From the NCBI GenBank assembly GCA_022495995.1, contig JAFEMH010003617.1, positions 99,501 through 163,500 on the forward strand: DNA of 64,000 bases, in the 5' to 3' direction. Below, piece after piece: positions 22,810 through 33,879 of the stretch; within the stretch, counting starts at the first letter, position 1, and each line of letters starts with the position of its first letter. The position numbers were made by a program, and so were the translations under genes. The stretch comes from Adenophora triphylla var. japonica. Its lineage: Eukaryota > Streptophyta > Magnoliopsida > Asterales > Campanulaceae. The notes below the pieces were generated by a model. That model was not told the DNA's origin and made no database searches. It saw nothing but the letters and a program-made list of their open reading frames with translations.

Positions 22810-23460
22810 GCAGTCGTACAAAATGACTTCTCAAGGAATCATTTCAAGGCCCGTGCCTCATTATCCAACTTTCCTATCCGAACCTTTTCACTAAAAGAAC
22901 CATAAATATTAATACCCTTTCCCAAAGCCAAACACAGTTCAGCGGAACTACGGCGACCTGAGCTCCTCACAATGAGGAGAACGTAGGCAACCAGAAATGG
23001 TCCGGTCATAAACACATTCAAATCCCATAAACCCGGTCTCTGACCTCCTCTATACACAGACCTTTCTTTCATACCCAGCCAACCTTGATCCACGACATTG
23101 GTTGACTTTCTCCTCATGATTAATCGAAATGTTTATTCATATCGAGATTAGTGGTTAAATAACCCGAACATTAATAAAGGGTTTTAAGAAATCTTGTGAT
23201 CATTGTAAATAAAACAAGTTTTCAGATGTCTTGACAAGTCTTATTTTTCTACATCTTAGGAAAAATAGTGCTAAACACTGATCTTCTGTCAGCAGGGGCT
23301 TCCATACACTTTTACAAACCTTTATACACTTATACTCTCTCAAAAGAGTCAAACTCAAAGCGAGTTCTTGTGCCTACGTCGAATGAGGCCATCAAAATGA
23401 CACAAAATCGGGATCCATTCCCACCTTTCGAAAAATATACCCATGCATGTATAAATTTCT
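22810..23460 (+). other. Non-coding block conserved between elements B and C
   Basis: This block aligns with the minus strand of C at about 59690-60190. Shared words include GGGTTTTAAG, AATAACCCGAACATTAA, CTTGTGATCAT or its variant, GACAAGTCTT, TTCTGTCAGCAGGGGCTT and ACTCTCTCAAAAGAGTCAAA. Each part is open in some frame but the frames do not agree, so the selected unit looks like RNA or DNA rather than protein. ACTCTCTCAAAAGAGT is a hairpin. Confidence 0.55.
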
Positions 23461-23569
23461 AAAATTATTTTCTTTTACATCTTCTTGCGATTGACTGATT
23501 GACTAAAGAAAATAAGAAAGTAAGTATGAAAGGATAAGTTTTCCCTCTTCTGCTACAATTTGCGTTAGG

Positions 23570-24400
23570 GCTGCATTGAAACTCTTCAAGGTTGGGGCTT
23601 CATCAAGCCATTTCTTTAGATTGGGGCTTTTCTAGTCATTTTTGAGTCCGCATCGGGTTCCTCATTATGTCACAAGATGGATTAAGTCTTGGTCAGATCA
23701 ACCTCAGGATCACTTTTGAAATACCAATAAGATTGGGACTTTTGCTAGGTCATAAGATTGGGGCTTCACCAAGTCACTTCTTCGAAATCTAGACTTAGCC
23801 TACTCAGCTCATCAAACTGGGGCTTTGCCAAGCAAAGGGAAGTTTTGTTTGTTGAAAGCCTGCAACAAGCAAATTCTTTGGTGTCAGGATCGGGGTTTAA
23901 TCAGGACTTTAAGTCCAATATTAGAAGTCGAGTCTACAAGATCCCTTCGCACCAATAAAAATGAGAATCTTTTCTTGAAACTAGGATGGGCTTCACGCTT
24001 CATAACGTAATGCTTCAACGGATTGGGGTTGCATTAAGTGCATTTTGAGATCAGTTATGGTCAACAAACCAGTTTGATTTTATAATCAATACATTCGGGC
24101 CTTCCCCATGATACTTTGTCAAGTTGGGGGCTTCGCAAGTCATTTGGAGAAGTTTTTGTTCATGGATTCCTTGAGGTCGCTTCAAACACGACTCTCTCTT
24201 TGGATGACCAGTCTGTTTTGTGTTTTGCCGTTATCTTGGATCAAACCATCGGTCGGAGCTCTACCAAGTCATCTCTTCAAGCAGGGGCTTTGCCCATGAA
24301 GGAATCTTTCCTCACTTTAACAGAACCTGGGGCTTTGCCAAGCTTTTCCCTCAAACCCGGGGCTTCGATAAGTCACATCCATCCTCAGAAGAGAGGTTTG
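23570..24400 (+). repeat. Degenerate dispersed repeats with GGGGCTTTGCCAAGTCA core
   Basis: The core or close variants occur near 23585, 23618, 23757, 23818, 24125, 24285, 24331 and 24359, spaced irregularly at 30-190 bp. Element C has the complementary AAGCCCC words at 59281-59620. No common reading frame. Confidence 0.55.
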
Positions 24401-24759
24401 GTCACTTTGACATTTGCTTTAGTCTTTGGTTCTAAAAGCCTGTCAGCATCAGCTTCAAGTGACAATTTTAAGAAAGGAACTTTAATCAAGACCCGAGGTT
24501 TAAACCCGATCTCAGCCCAAGAGGGAATTCTGGTCCATATGATACATTTTGGCAGCATTAACAACATCTCAACAACAACAGCAGTTCAGTCCGCACCCAA
24601 GGGTTACAACCCCACCTTCTCAAAGCCTGCATAAAATTCATGCCCAAATACATTTCATATGTCCCAAACACATTTCATATACATCTTGGCCCAATTTCTC
24701 CCACATTTCCACACAAAAATCGCCTCGAAACTCAAGTAACGTGCCAAGTAGTAATGATA
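24401..24759. other. Spacer before the 41-bp array, no gene
   Basis: A 172-residue frame reaches from 24116 to 24634, but its content is the repeat field to the left. Nothing else recognised. Confidence 0.3.
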
Positions 24760-26015
24760 ACAACAAATAATTCCCGTTATTTCCAAATGGAATAACTATT
24801 TCTCCCAAATAATTCCCGTTATCTCCAAATGGAATAACGTTTCCTCCCAAAATCTTTGTTATCGCCAAATGGAATAACATCTTTTGTGAAAAATCCCCGT
24901 TATCTCCAAATGGGATAACGTCAGCTTATGAAAAATCTCCGTTATCGCCAAATGGGATAACGTCTCTTATAAAAATCTCCGTTATCGCCAAATGGGATAA
25001 CGTTTCCTATGAAAAATCTCTGTTATCGCCAAATGGGATAACGTCTCTTATGAAAAATCACCGTTATCGCCAAATGGGATAACGTCTCTTATAAAAATCT
25101 CCGTTATCGCCAAATGGGATAACGTCTCTTATAAAAAATCTCCGTTATCGTCAAATGGGATAGCATCTCTTATGAAAAATCTCCGTTATCGCCAAATGGG
25201 ATAACATCTCTTATGAAAAACCTCCGTTATTACCAAATGAGATAACGTCTCTTATGAAAAATCTCCGTTATCGCCAAATGGGATAACGTCTCTTATGAAA
25301 AATCTAAAAATGGGATAACGTCACTTATGAGAAATCTCCGTTATCGCCAAATGAGATAACGTCTCTTATGAGAAATCTCCGTTATCGCCAAATGGGATAA
25401 CGTCTCTTATGAGAAATCTCCGTTATCGCCAAATGGGATAACGTCTCTTATGAGAAATCTCCGTTATCGTCAAATGGGATAACGTCTCTTATAAAAATCT
25501 TCGTTATCGCCAAATGGGATAATGTCTCTTATGAGAAATCTCCGTTATCGCCAAATGGGATAACGTCTCTTATAAAAATCTCCGTTATCGCCAAATGGGA
25601 TAACGTCTCTTATGAAAAATCTCCGCTATCGCCAAATGGGATAACATCTATTATGAAAAATCTCTGTTATCGCAAAATGGGATAGCGTCTCTTATGAAAA
25701 ATCTCCATTATCTCCTAATGGAATAACGTTTTCTCCTAAAAATCTCCGTTATCACCAAATGGGATAATGTCTCTTATGAGAAATCTTCGTTATCGTCAAA
25801 TGGGATAACGTCTCTTATAAAAATATCCGTTATCGCCAAATGGGATAACGTCTCTTATAAAAAATCTCCGTTATCGCCAAATGGGATAACGTCTCTTATG
25901 AGAAATCTCCGTTATCGCCAAATGGGATAACATCTCTTATGAAAAATCTACGTTATCGCCAAATGGGATAACGTCTCTTATGAAAAATTTACGTTATCTC
26001 CAAATGGAATAACGT
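24760..26015 (+). repeat. 41-bp hairpin minisatellite, about 30 units
   Basis: The unit reads CTCCGTTATCGCCAAATGGG then ATAACGTCTCTTATGAGAAAT (39-41 bp). Each unit contains GTTATC, nine bases, GATAAC: a 6-bp stem with a 9-base loop. Where units differ, the GTTATC and GATAAC arms are mostly spared while the spacer ATGAAAA/ATGAGAAA/ATAAAA varies. The array lies in the 3' untranslated half of B. Confidence 0.85.
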
Positions 26016-26260
26016 AAGGTGACAGCCTTCGAATTGTCAATTTCAAGCTTTAGCTACCTCTATCTCCTCGATAGAGATGTAAGCCCGAATTGTCAAATTC
26101 AAGCTTTACCTACCTCTATCTCCTCGATAGAGACCTAAGCTCTAGTTTCTTAAGGTGACAGCCTCTGAATTGTCAAATTCGGGCTTTAGCTACCTCTATC
26201 TCCGCGATAGCGACGTAAGCTTTAGTCTCTTAAGGTGACAACCTCCGAATTGTCAAAATT
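26016..26260 (+). repeat. Three-copy repeat with CTCTATCTCCTCGATAGAG hairpin
   Basis: Copies begin near 26016, 26085 and 26155 and share CGAATTGTCAA, GCTTTA(G/C)CTACCT and a hairpin CTCTATC-loop-GATAGAG (third copy changed to CTCCGCGATAGCGA). AAGGTGACAGCCTCCGAAT is partly repeated between them. Confidence 0.6.
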
Positions 26261-26279
26261 CCGAGGATCCTAGACTTGT

Positions 26280-26734
26280 TCCTAACTGTCTAGCAGATCC
26301 TGAACTACGATCATGGCTTGATTCTCCCGGGATACGTAGGTTGTCTTTCAAAGGTCCAGCCATCCGACCACATTGGTCACCCCTTTCCTTCACCACTCCC
26401 CAGTGGTACGTGAGCCTTTCAAAAGGTCGAGCCATCCGACCACATCGGTCACTTCCTTCATTTGGCATATCCCCAACAGGACCAGCCATTTGACCTCTTA
26501 GATCACTTCCTTTCTATCTTCATAGCAAGGGATCAGTTTCTCTTCGCCATTCCCTATCGGAACCCGAACTACGATCATGGATTGATTCTCATGGGATACA
26601 TAGGTAGCCTACTTTAGGTTCAGCCAATCCGCCACATATGATGTCCTTTCCCCAGTGGATCCTGAACTACGATTTGGCTTGATTCCTCCGAGATACATAG
26701 GTAACCTTCGAAAGGTTCAGCCACTCGACCTCAT
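26280..26734 (+). repeat. GAACTACG...ATACGTAGG motif repeats
   Basis: The group GAACTACGATCATGGCTTGA, TTC, then GGGATACGTAGGT occurs near 26310 and, with changes, near 26570 and 26650. CTACG and CGTAG can pair. Each is followed by GGTCCAGCC or GGTTCAGCC and TCCGACCACATTGGTCAC-like words. C carries the complement near 57020, 58195 and 60140. Similar CTACG/CGTAG blocks are, to my knowledge, common in plant TAT/Ogre-type elements. Confidence 0.6.
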
Positions 26735-28371
26735 TGGTCACCCAAATCTGGCTCATGCCTTTCGATTAAAGTTTCTTGGCAATCCCCCAAACTTTCATAA
26801 AGTTTAGGGGGAATTCGGGAACTTTTCCAAACTTTCCAAGGGTGGAAGGACCTGCTAGGAATTAGAATTACAAACAGGACCTCGCTGGAAAGAAGCTTCC
26901 AAGCTACCACTTTGCATGAATCTAGAAACATGCTGACACGAAGGTGGATAACACCGGGCGGCTTAATTCTCCTAAAGATCACGTCGGGCGGCTTCTTTAG
27001 AAAGCACACAGACGCCTATAAATAAAGGCATCCTCTATTCATTTTGATACAAATTTTTTTAGCAATGTTACTCTGCCCAAATCATAACACGAAATTCCAG
27101 TAACCAAAATCACTCAAAACTCACCTCTCTCATACATTAATCCTACCCTAATCTATTCCTAAATAGGAAAATTCCTTTGGGAGATAGAGAAAACCAATAT
27201 TGGTAATCTCTCCTTCCTTTATCCTTGATTTACTCTCATATTACCTTACTTTATTTATTACTTGTCATTTATATGCATTTAATGTCTTAAAGTTTCCATC
27301 TTTGCAATGTAATCATCATATTCCTATTCCCCCTTCCCTTGACCTAGCTTTTCAAGGATTGTCCACCTTATGGGGTCTTAAAGGACATAGGAAAACCCAT
27401 AAAGGTCATCCCCTTTACATTATGTCTTTAGTTTAATGATACTCATTGTATTACTTACATTAAAAATGCAATCTTTATTTTAATGTTATTTCCCCCATGT
27501 CCCTAGATATGGATCTCTCTCTCCGAGGATTGTCTAAAATCCTTCTAAGGCACAAAAGACATAGGATGAGTATAAATATCCAATCTTTATACCCCTTTCC
27601 CCTAGTCCCTTGGTTTTTGGAGCATTCCGTGGTGAGGATCGGTGTAAAGACTCTATCTTTGTATCGTTTCCACCATAAAATGCCATATCTTTTTCCCTTT
27701 AGAAACCGATAGATCTTAGTCCCGATATCTCCGATAATCACTTGAGACGAATATAAAATGTCCCTACGAATCGTTATCTTCTCAAGATGTAGGATCGATG
27801 GGCAAAAGATTCATCATTTTCTAAAGAGTCTCATTCTTGGACTTAAAGATGAGCCCCTTTTGATCACATGTGACTAAATCTCCAAGGAATGTTAGGTTAA
27901 GACATACTAAGGCTCCTACGCCTATCATGGTTGATTAATCTAACGGAAGGGTAGATAAGTCCCGTAATGATTATCACAAATCCAAAATGATCACGGGAAT
28001 AAAATCTCGAAAACATCAAATCCAAGGTATCCCGAGCTAAAACCTCCTTAGATGGTTTTTATGTCCGGCAGATAAACTTGGCACATTCCTTTCTCTTTTC
28101 AAATCATGCATGCACACGACCACACAAACAAGCACAAACTTCGAATCTAGGAAGACTTACTTTTGCAAGGCTCCTTGGGTGAACGCCAAACGTTCTTCCC
28201 TAGGAGTAACTTAACCTTCGGACCCTCATCCTTTTTTTTCAAAGTTTTGAGGAAATCAAAATGGCATGGCGACTCCGTTTTTCATAAAACCGGTGTCTTC
28301 AAACTGAGGTGAACGGCGACCCCTTTTTTTTTGTAAAAGAGAAAACAGTTTTTCCCGGGGCCACATTCACA
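26735..28371 (+). repeat. 3' LTR of element B, 1637 bp
   Basis: It aligns with the 5' LTR from ACCCAAATCTGG (26740) to CATTCACA (28371), and is followed by TSD gcacc. Only the first few bases differ (TGGTCACCC here, TGTAAGTACCC at 16066). TATA box CTATAAATAAAG at 27016-27027. It holds a single copy of the 457-bp unit. Confidence 0.85.
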
Positions 28372-28376
28372 GCACC

Positions 28377-28896
28377 CAACTCCTAGCACAGTGGGAAACT
28401 TGACCCTTTAATGAGGGATGGAGGGCACCATTCCTATTGCGACCTGTCCAGGTATTCCCAGTATAGCATGATAATCACTTATAACATCAATGACTATAAA
28501 TGTTACCTTAGCCGTTGTCCTCAATGGATGTTGTCCAATGTCCACCTCCAGCTCTATTTGGCCCTTTGCGTTGACCCTGTGATTGGTGAAGCCCTCAAGT
28601 CGATGTGCGTAAGGTGATAAACTGACATTTGTCAAATCCATTTTGTAGTAGAGAATGTCTTTGCAGGCCCCCGTGTCAACCAAAATCCTAGTGGATGTGC
28701 AGTCATCAATAAGCCCTGGAATCACCAATGTATGTTCTCTCGGAGTAATGCTAGCTGCCAGTTCGTACGTGTAGAAACTGATCACCTCGTCTTGGACACA
28801 ACTTCTAGGGGGCACATATGGAGCTTTACTCAACTGAAAGATCTTGTGCTTTAGTGTCGTGTTGCTCGTCTCCTCAGCAATTACTCCCAGAGTCAA
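28377..28896 (-). pseudogene. Element A aspartic protease
   Basis: Read from 28896. Residues about 70-75 give ILVDTGACKDIL, the D-T/S-G active site of retroviral-type proteases, and DYHAILGIPG follows near the end, the usual second block before the RT linker. The protease would release Gag and Pol proteins. A stop near 28408 precedes VKFPTVLGVG in another frame, and then element B interrupts. Confidence 0.8.
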
Positions 28897-28911
28897 CCTT
28901 GGCTGCCTCGG

Positions 28912-30559
28912 CTAAGGTACACCCCTTGTAGGACGATCTCCCTTCACAAACCTATCCAACCTTCCATCATTCACCCAATTTTGGATGATCTTTTTCAAGC
29001 TAATACATTCCTTCGTTGTATGCCCGATGTCCTTGTGGTACTCGCAGTACTTGCCATTGTCCATTCTGAACTTATTTTGGGTGTTCATTGGGGCCGGAGG
29101 ACCTAGATCGACTATATTCATAATCTCTATCCGGCTAACAATGAGTGGGGTGAAGCTTTCAGGGACTCTCTCAATCGCCCTAGTTCTATTCTTCCCCTTG
29201 CTATCATTCTTGGCTTGTCCTCCTTTGGTCACCAGCCTTTGAATGTTTTGAGCTTCTATCCTTCTTCCTTTCTTTTCGTTCCTCAGCCATGACCACATCA
29301 TAGGCCCTCTCAAATAACTCCTTCCTCATGGTTTCCCTCCTAACTTGGAGCTCATAATCCAAATCAAGAGAGTACACCCCATTCCTGAAGCAATTGATGA
29401 CCTCCCTATCTGTGAGGTCTTCCTCTATTTGGTCGACTAACTCCTTGAACCTGGTGAAGTAACTCAAGGTACTCTCCGACTTACCCTGAGTCATATTGTT
29501 GAGGTCTGTCACTGTTTTCTTGCGGGCCCCAGCTGTTGAGAATCTCTCTAAGAACTTCCTCCTCATATAACTCCATGAGGTAATGCAGCCAGTGGCTAGA
29601 CCGCATAACCAGGTCAGTGCTGCACACGTGAATGTTAGTTAATGCCTTGCATAGCACATCATCCTCAGAGGAGACCAAACATATAGTGGCCTCAAAGTGC
29701 TGCGTATGATTTAAGGCATTGGTCATGCCTGAATACTTTTCTAGCATGAGCAACTTGAATCTGGAAGGTGGACCTTTCTCTAGCATGTCCTTGGCCAAAG
29801 GTCGAAGAGTACAATAATTTCATTCGACCTTTCCATCAGTTTCCTTACGATCTGCCTCCATATCGTCTAACCTCCTTTTCAGATTTAGAAGCTCCCTAAC
29901 GTCTAGGTCGCCTCTTTGATGGGATATAGAATTGGACTTTTGCCTCTCTTCACGATGGCGCTCCCTCCTAGAAAGCGTCCTCTGCCTCTCATCCCTTGGA
30001 AGGGTTCTTTCTCTTCTATCTCTCATGTGGAGCGATTGCTCTCCCCTTTGGGGTGACCTCTGCTGAGCTCTGCCAGTTTTGAATTGCTTTCTTTGAGATG
30101 AGTCGGACTCTTGCCCTATCTAATGCTTGAGCCTATCCCTTAGGTCGCCAGTCCTATCCAAGGAGATGTGGGTTGGGGGAGGCATTTCATTCCTCCTTTC
30201 TTCTCCTGACGGCCTAGGGCCCCGTGAGAGGTGAGAGAAGGAGCTATCCTTTGAGACCTTCTATCGTCCTTTTTAGGAGACTCAGATAGCTCCAGCAACT
30301 CATTTTTCACCTCAAGCAAGCTCTACAACAGTCTAGCTCTCTCTATCGAAATCTCCTTCCTACTAAGGTGAGAAGCTGAGGGACCTGCAATGTCGCCTGC
30401 AGCTGCTCGACCTATTTGGATCCTTTTAGCTTGCTGGTTCACTCCTTGATTGGGCATGGACCTCTTCTCTCTCCTCATGTCTTTCAACCCCATCCCGTCG
30501 GCCACGCTGTTGGAACGAGTGGCCCTCTTAGTGGGGTGCCCCTGTGGAGGAGAAGGCAA
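28912..30559 (-). pseudogene. Element A Gag, decayed
   Basis: Gag remains in several frames: a basic start (30559-30323), a charged Arg/Glu segment (30026-29820), the capsid part (29798-29204; FKLLMLEKYSGMTNALNH, then LSYFTRFKELVDQIEEDLTD and ELFERAYDVVMAEE) and the nucleocapsid part (29313-28912), where YCEYHKDIGHTTKEC gives the C-H-H-C knuckle of TAT-type Gag. It would package the element RNA. The frames are separated by stops and shifts. The region between 30323 and 30026 is also Gag-like but closed. Confidence 0.75.
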
Positions 30560-30696
30560 ATTGGTAGTGCGGTTTCCAGTACCCGCATCAAGGTTTCCCC
30601 CAACATTCTATTGGATTGGCTCACTAGAGGCAGTTGCTGTGTGTCCTTTAGATACCATGTTTGTGCTTAAGCGAAGTTTCAAGGTCTAGTGTTATC

Positions 30697-30717
30697 GTTT
30701 CTCGGTAATGGAACCAA
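30697..30717 (-). other. Primer-binding site of element A, decayed tRNA-Asp type
   Basis: The minus strand reads TGGTTCCATTACCGAGAAAC shortly after the LTR. The plant tRNA-Asp site is TGGCGCCGTTGCCGGGGATC. Most differences are C-to-T or G-to-A, as expected from decay of methylated cytosines. Confidence 0.5.
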
Positions 30718-30719
30718 AC

Positions 30720-31320
30720 TGATGAAGCGGGAAACAAGCCAGATCAGCCTTAGTCTAGCAATAGGTTGATCTCCAGCAACTAGGACTTGAAATCACGAAC
30801 AAACGACTTACCGGGATGGTATCCGGCTAAGACCCTCCGGCGTGATGATGAGATGTCGAGTTATATGATAATATAAACTGTATGGAAATGACGTAATATC
30901 GAAATAGCTAAGATGACATTACCTTTTTATGTGGGATGTAGTCTGGTATATATAGTGGTGTCTTAGGATTGATATGAATCCCTTGAATTGTGGAGATAAT
31001 GTAGGCGTAAGGATCTCTATGATTGTAGCAGACGGTTATAGATTGAGTCGTAAATAGACACACGTGTTTGTAGGTCGAGGTCGCCTGAGTATTCGAGGTC
31101 GACCTGAATTCTTGGCTTGGCTTGGCATGGATTGCACAAGTAAATGATCGTATATCGGACGAAACTAGGTCGGGATCAAATATGATCGGACAATGAGATT
31201 GGTCGGCTTATCTTTATTGTTGTGCCGTTGGAGTTGTAGCAACTGGATTGACCCATTCACTGGATATGCCTTTATAATGGTTGAATCGTTGGACCTGGCC
31301 TGTCGCTTTTATTTTGTTCA
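30720..31320 (-). repeat. 5' LTR of element A
   Basis: It aligns with 7699-8300 with the same ends (TGATGAAGC...GTTCA). TSD taatg follows at 31321-31325. It is next to the primer site, and gag follows on the minus strand. Confidence 0.85.
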
Positions 31321-31497
31321 TAATGTATCTCTTAAAATTTGAAAGGTATTATAATAGTAACATTTTTCTGAAAATTATAGGGCAGATAAAAATGCTATAT
31401 ATAAATTCGGGTTTTAGGCTTTAACCCTATCCTTTGTCCTATTTCTATGCTATAAAATCCATTTTTTAATAATGTTATGCGAAAATGGTTTCTTATA

Positions 31498-31579
31498 CTC
31501 CCTCCATCCCACACCAAGATTTCTTGGTGTGGATTTCACGCTTTTTGAGAAAAAAATTGTTTGTGTTGTTTAGAATAAA
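31498..31579. mobile_element. Left half of a Stowaway-like MITE split by the Helitron
   Basis: It begins after TA (31496-31497) with CTCCCTCCATCCCACACCAA. The missing right half is 37184-37512, which ends CTTGAAGTAGGACGGATGAA...GAAG, TA. The two ends are imperfect inverted repeats, and the joined length would be about 411 bp. The split point is the Helitron 3' end. Confidence 0.55.
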
Positions 31580-31605
31580 CTAGTTTAACTCCCGTGCGAT
31601 GCACG
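31580..31605 (-). other. Helitron 3' terminus (hairpin + CTAG)
   Basis: Hairpin CGTGC-ATC-GCACG (31593-31605) is followed on the minus strand by GGAGTTAAA and CTAG, then T. A second copy of the hairpin in the other orientation (ACGTGCGATGCACGGGAGTT) lies near 31775-31795. Confidence 0.6.
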
Positions 31606-31670
31606 AACAGTTACTAACGAATAACTGATCGAAATCGAAACAAATATAAATGAAAATAGATATATTTGTA

Positions 31671-31709
31671 TACATTGTAACAAAAATTATTAAAAACTAT
31701 ATTGTCAGT
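31671..31709 (-). pseudogene. Helitron helicase tail fragment 1
   Basis: The minus strand gives TDNIVFNNFCYNV, similar to the stretch that follows the last helicase motif in plant Helitron proteins (compare 33531-33572 and 35964-35996). Only a remnant. Confidence 0.4.
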
Positions 31710-32365
31710 AAAAATATCAGATAAATTATATTGTCAGTAAAAATATCAGATAAAAGGTTACTAAAATAAATCTAGTGTTACAAACGTGCGATGCACGGGA
31801 GTTATTGATGCTTAAAAAGACGAAAATTTTATAAATAACGAAAATTATCAAATAACTTGAAAAATTGAGAATGCCAAAAAATATAATTGAGAATGCCAAA
31901 AAACATAGTATCTATTTAAAAAAAAAAACCCAACAAAGAATAAATATCTACCTTGACTTTTTAATAGTCTTAGCATAAGAGGAAAATAATAATACAAATA
32001 TCGTAAAATGAAAAATATATTCTCATACAATTTAAAATATTTATTACATACAATTATGATACATTAAATAATGAATAAGTGATTCACTCAATTATTAAAT
32101 AGGAACCCAAATCCAAATTCATCATCCCATATATGAACAATCCATAAATTCTCTCTTCTAGCAATTATATTAATTCATCTTCATATATATAAGTTTTGTA
32201 ATTATTACGCACACCTACACATAAACAAATTAAACTAATACATAATAAAATCGAAAATTTTGTAAATAACGAAAATTATCAAATTACTTGAAAAATTAAT
32301 TATTATTATTGTGTATTAGTTTTGTAAAATAAATTAAAATTTTTTAAATAAACATTTTAAAAATC

Positions 32366-32476
32366 TAAAATATTATATATATACATATATACATATACAC
32401 ATATATACACATATATACATATATACATATACACATATATACACATATATACATATACACACATATATATATACAT

Positions 32477-32566
<90 letters not shown>
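32366..32566. repeat. Mixed AT/AC microsatellite
   Basis: ATATAC and ACAC repeats (32366-32506) followed by a pure AT run (32507-32566), which ends at the solo LTR. Long Ile/Tyr frames here are artefacts. Confidence 0.9.
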
Positions 32567-33312
<746 letters not shown>

Positions 33313-33530
33313 GAACGGGTCCAACTACGCAAAGGGGTAAATTGGCCCCCCTCCCCCTCAAAACTCTACATATATCCCATTCTTTTTTATTATTATTTGA
33401 ATCGATATCTCATATTTTTAATTTGTACAACAAATATCACTTTGAGAATATGCTTCTGAATTACCCAAAATGCATGCTCAAAAGAAGAAACTTAAAGTAA
33501 AACAAACAGAAAAGCGAGTTGTTTTTATAT

Positions 33531-33672
33531 ATTGTGAAAATCTTTCTTGAATACTATATTCTCAGTACAAACATCAGAGTTGTCAGTATTATCATCATTA
33601 CATATCAATATTTAAAATCATTAACCTTTTAACTCTGGACATAGCGACATATAATTGGTCATGGCTAAATTT
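33531..33672 (-). pseudogene. Helitron helicase C-terminus
   Basis: The minus strand at 33660-33601 reads DQLYVAMSRVKRLMILNID, the final conserved motif (GQLYVALSR type) of the PIF1-like helicase of plant Helitrons. The tail CTENIVFKKDFHN follows at 33572-33531. The sequence upstream is closed by stops. Confidence 0.7.
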
Positions 33673-33879
33673 TGATTTCTTTAAAATAAAGACAAATTTT
33701 TATTTTTTTATTTAAATAACTTATTTTGGGATGCAGGGAGCTGTAACTTTTTTTTTTTAACATCATAAGTAATATACATTTCTCTATATACAATTCCGTA
33801 GTTATTTATTTTTGGCAAAAATTACATAAAACACACTAACATGTTTTCTCACATACGAAATAAGTTATTGAAATCAATA

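Larger units (their letters stand above)
16066..28371 (+). mobile_element. Element B: gag-only, repeat-rich Ty3/gypsy element inserted in A
   Basis: It is bounded by TSD gcacc (16061-16065 and 28372-28376) and by LTRs 16066-18307 and 26735-28371. It has a primer site, a decayed Gag and no protease, RT, RNase H or integrase. The rest is non-coding with at least six tandem-repeat blocks. Such elements are known in plants as gag-bearing non-autonomous LTR elements (TR-GAG type) and need enzymes from an autonomous partner. Element C at the right edge is a relative: Gag and several non-coding blocks align in opposite orientation. No clear polypurine tract is seen before 26735. Confidence 0.85.
7699..31320 (-). 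mobile_element. Element A: TAT-lineage Ty3/gypsy retrotransposon, split by element B
   Basis: The element is flanked by identical 5-bp TSDs, taatg at 7694-7698 and 31321-31325. LTRs are 7699-8300 and 30720-31320. On the minus strand, right to left, come primer site, gag, aspartic protease, [element B], RT, RNase H, a second RNase H, integrase, tandem repeats, then a plus-strand antisense gene region and the polypurine tract. Two RNase H domains and an antisense gene next to the 3' LTR are hallmarks of the plant TAT clade. Without the 12.3 kb insertion of B the element is about 11.3 kb. Stops and frameshifts break every gene, and the LTRs differ at very roughly a tenth of positions, so it is old and inactive. 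Confidence 0.85.

Noticed and set aside
24760..26015. CRISPR-like appearance of the regular 41-bp array
   Set aside because: There are no unique spacers: the whole unit repeats. The context is a plant retrotransposon.
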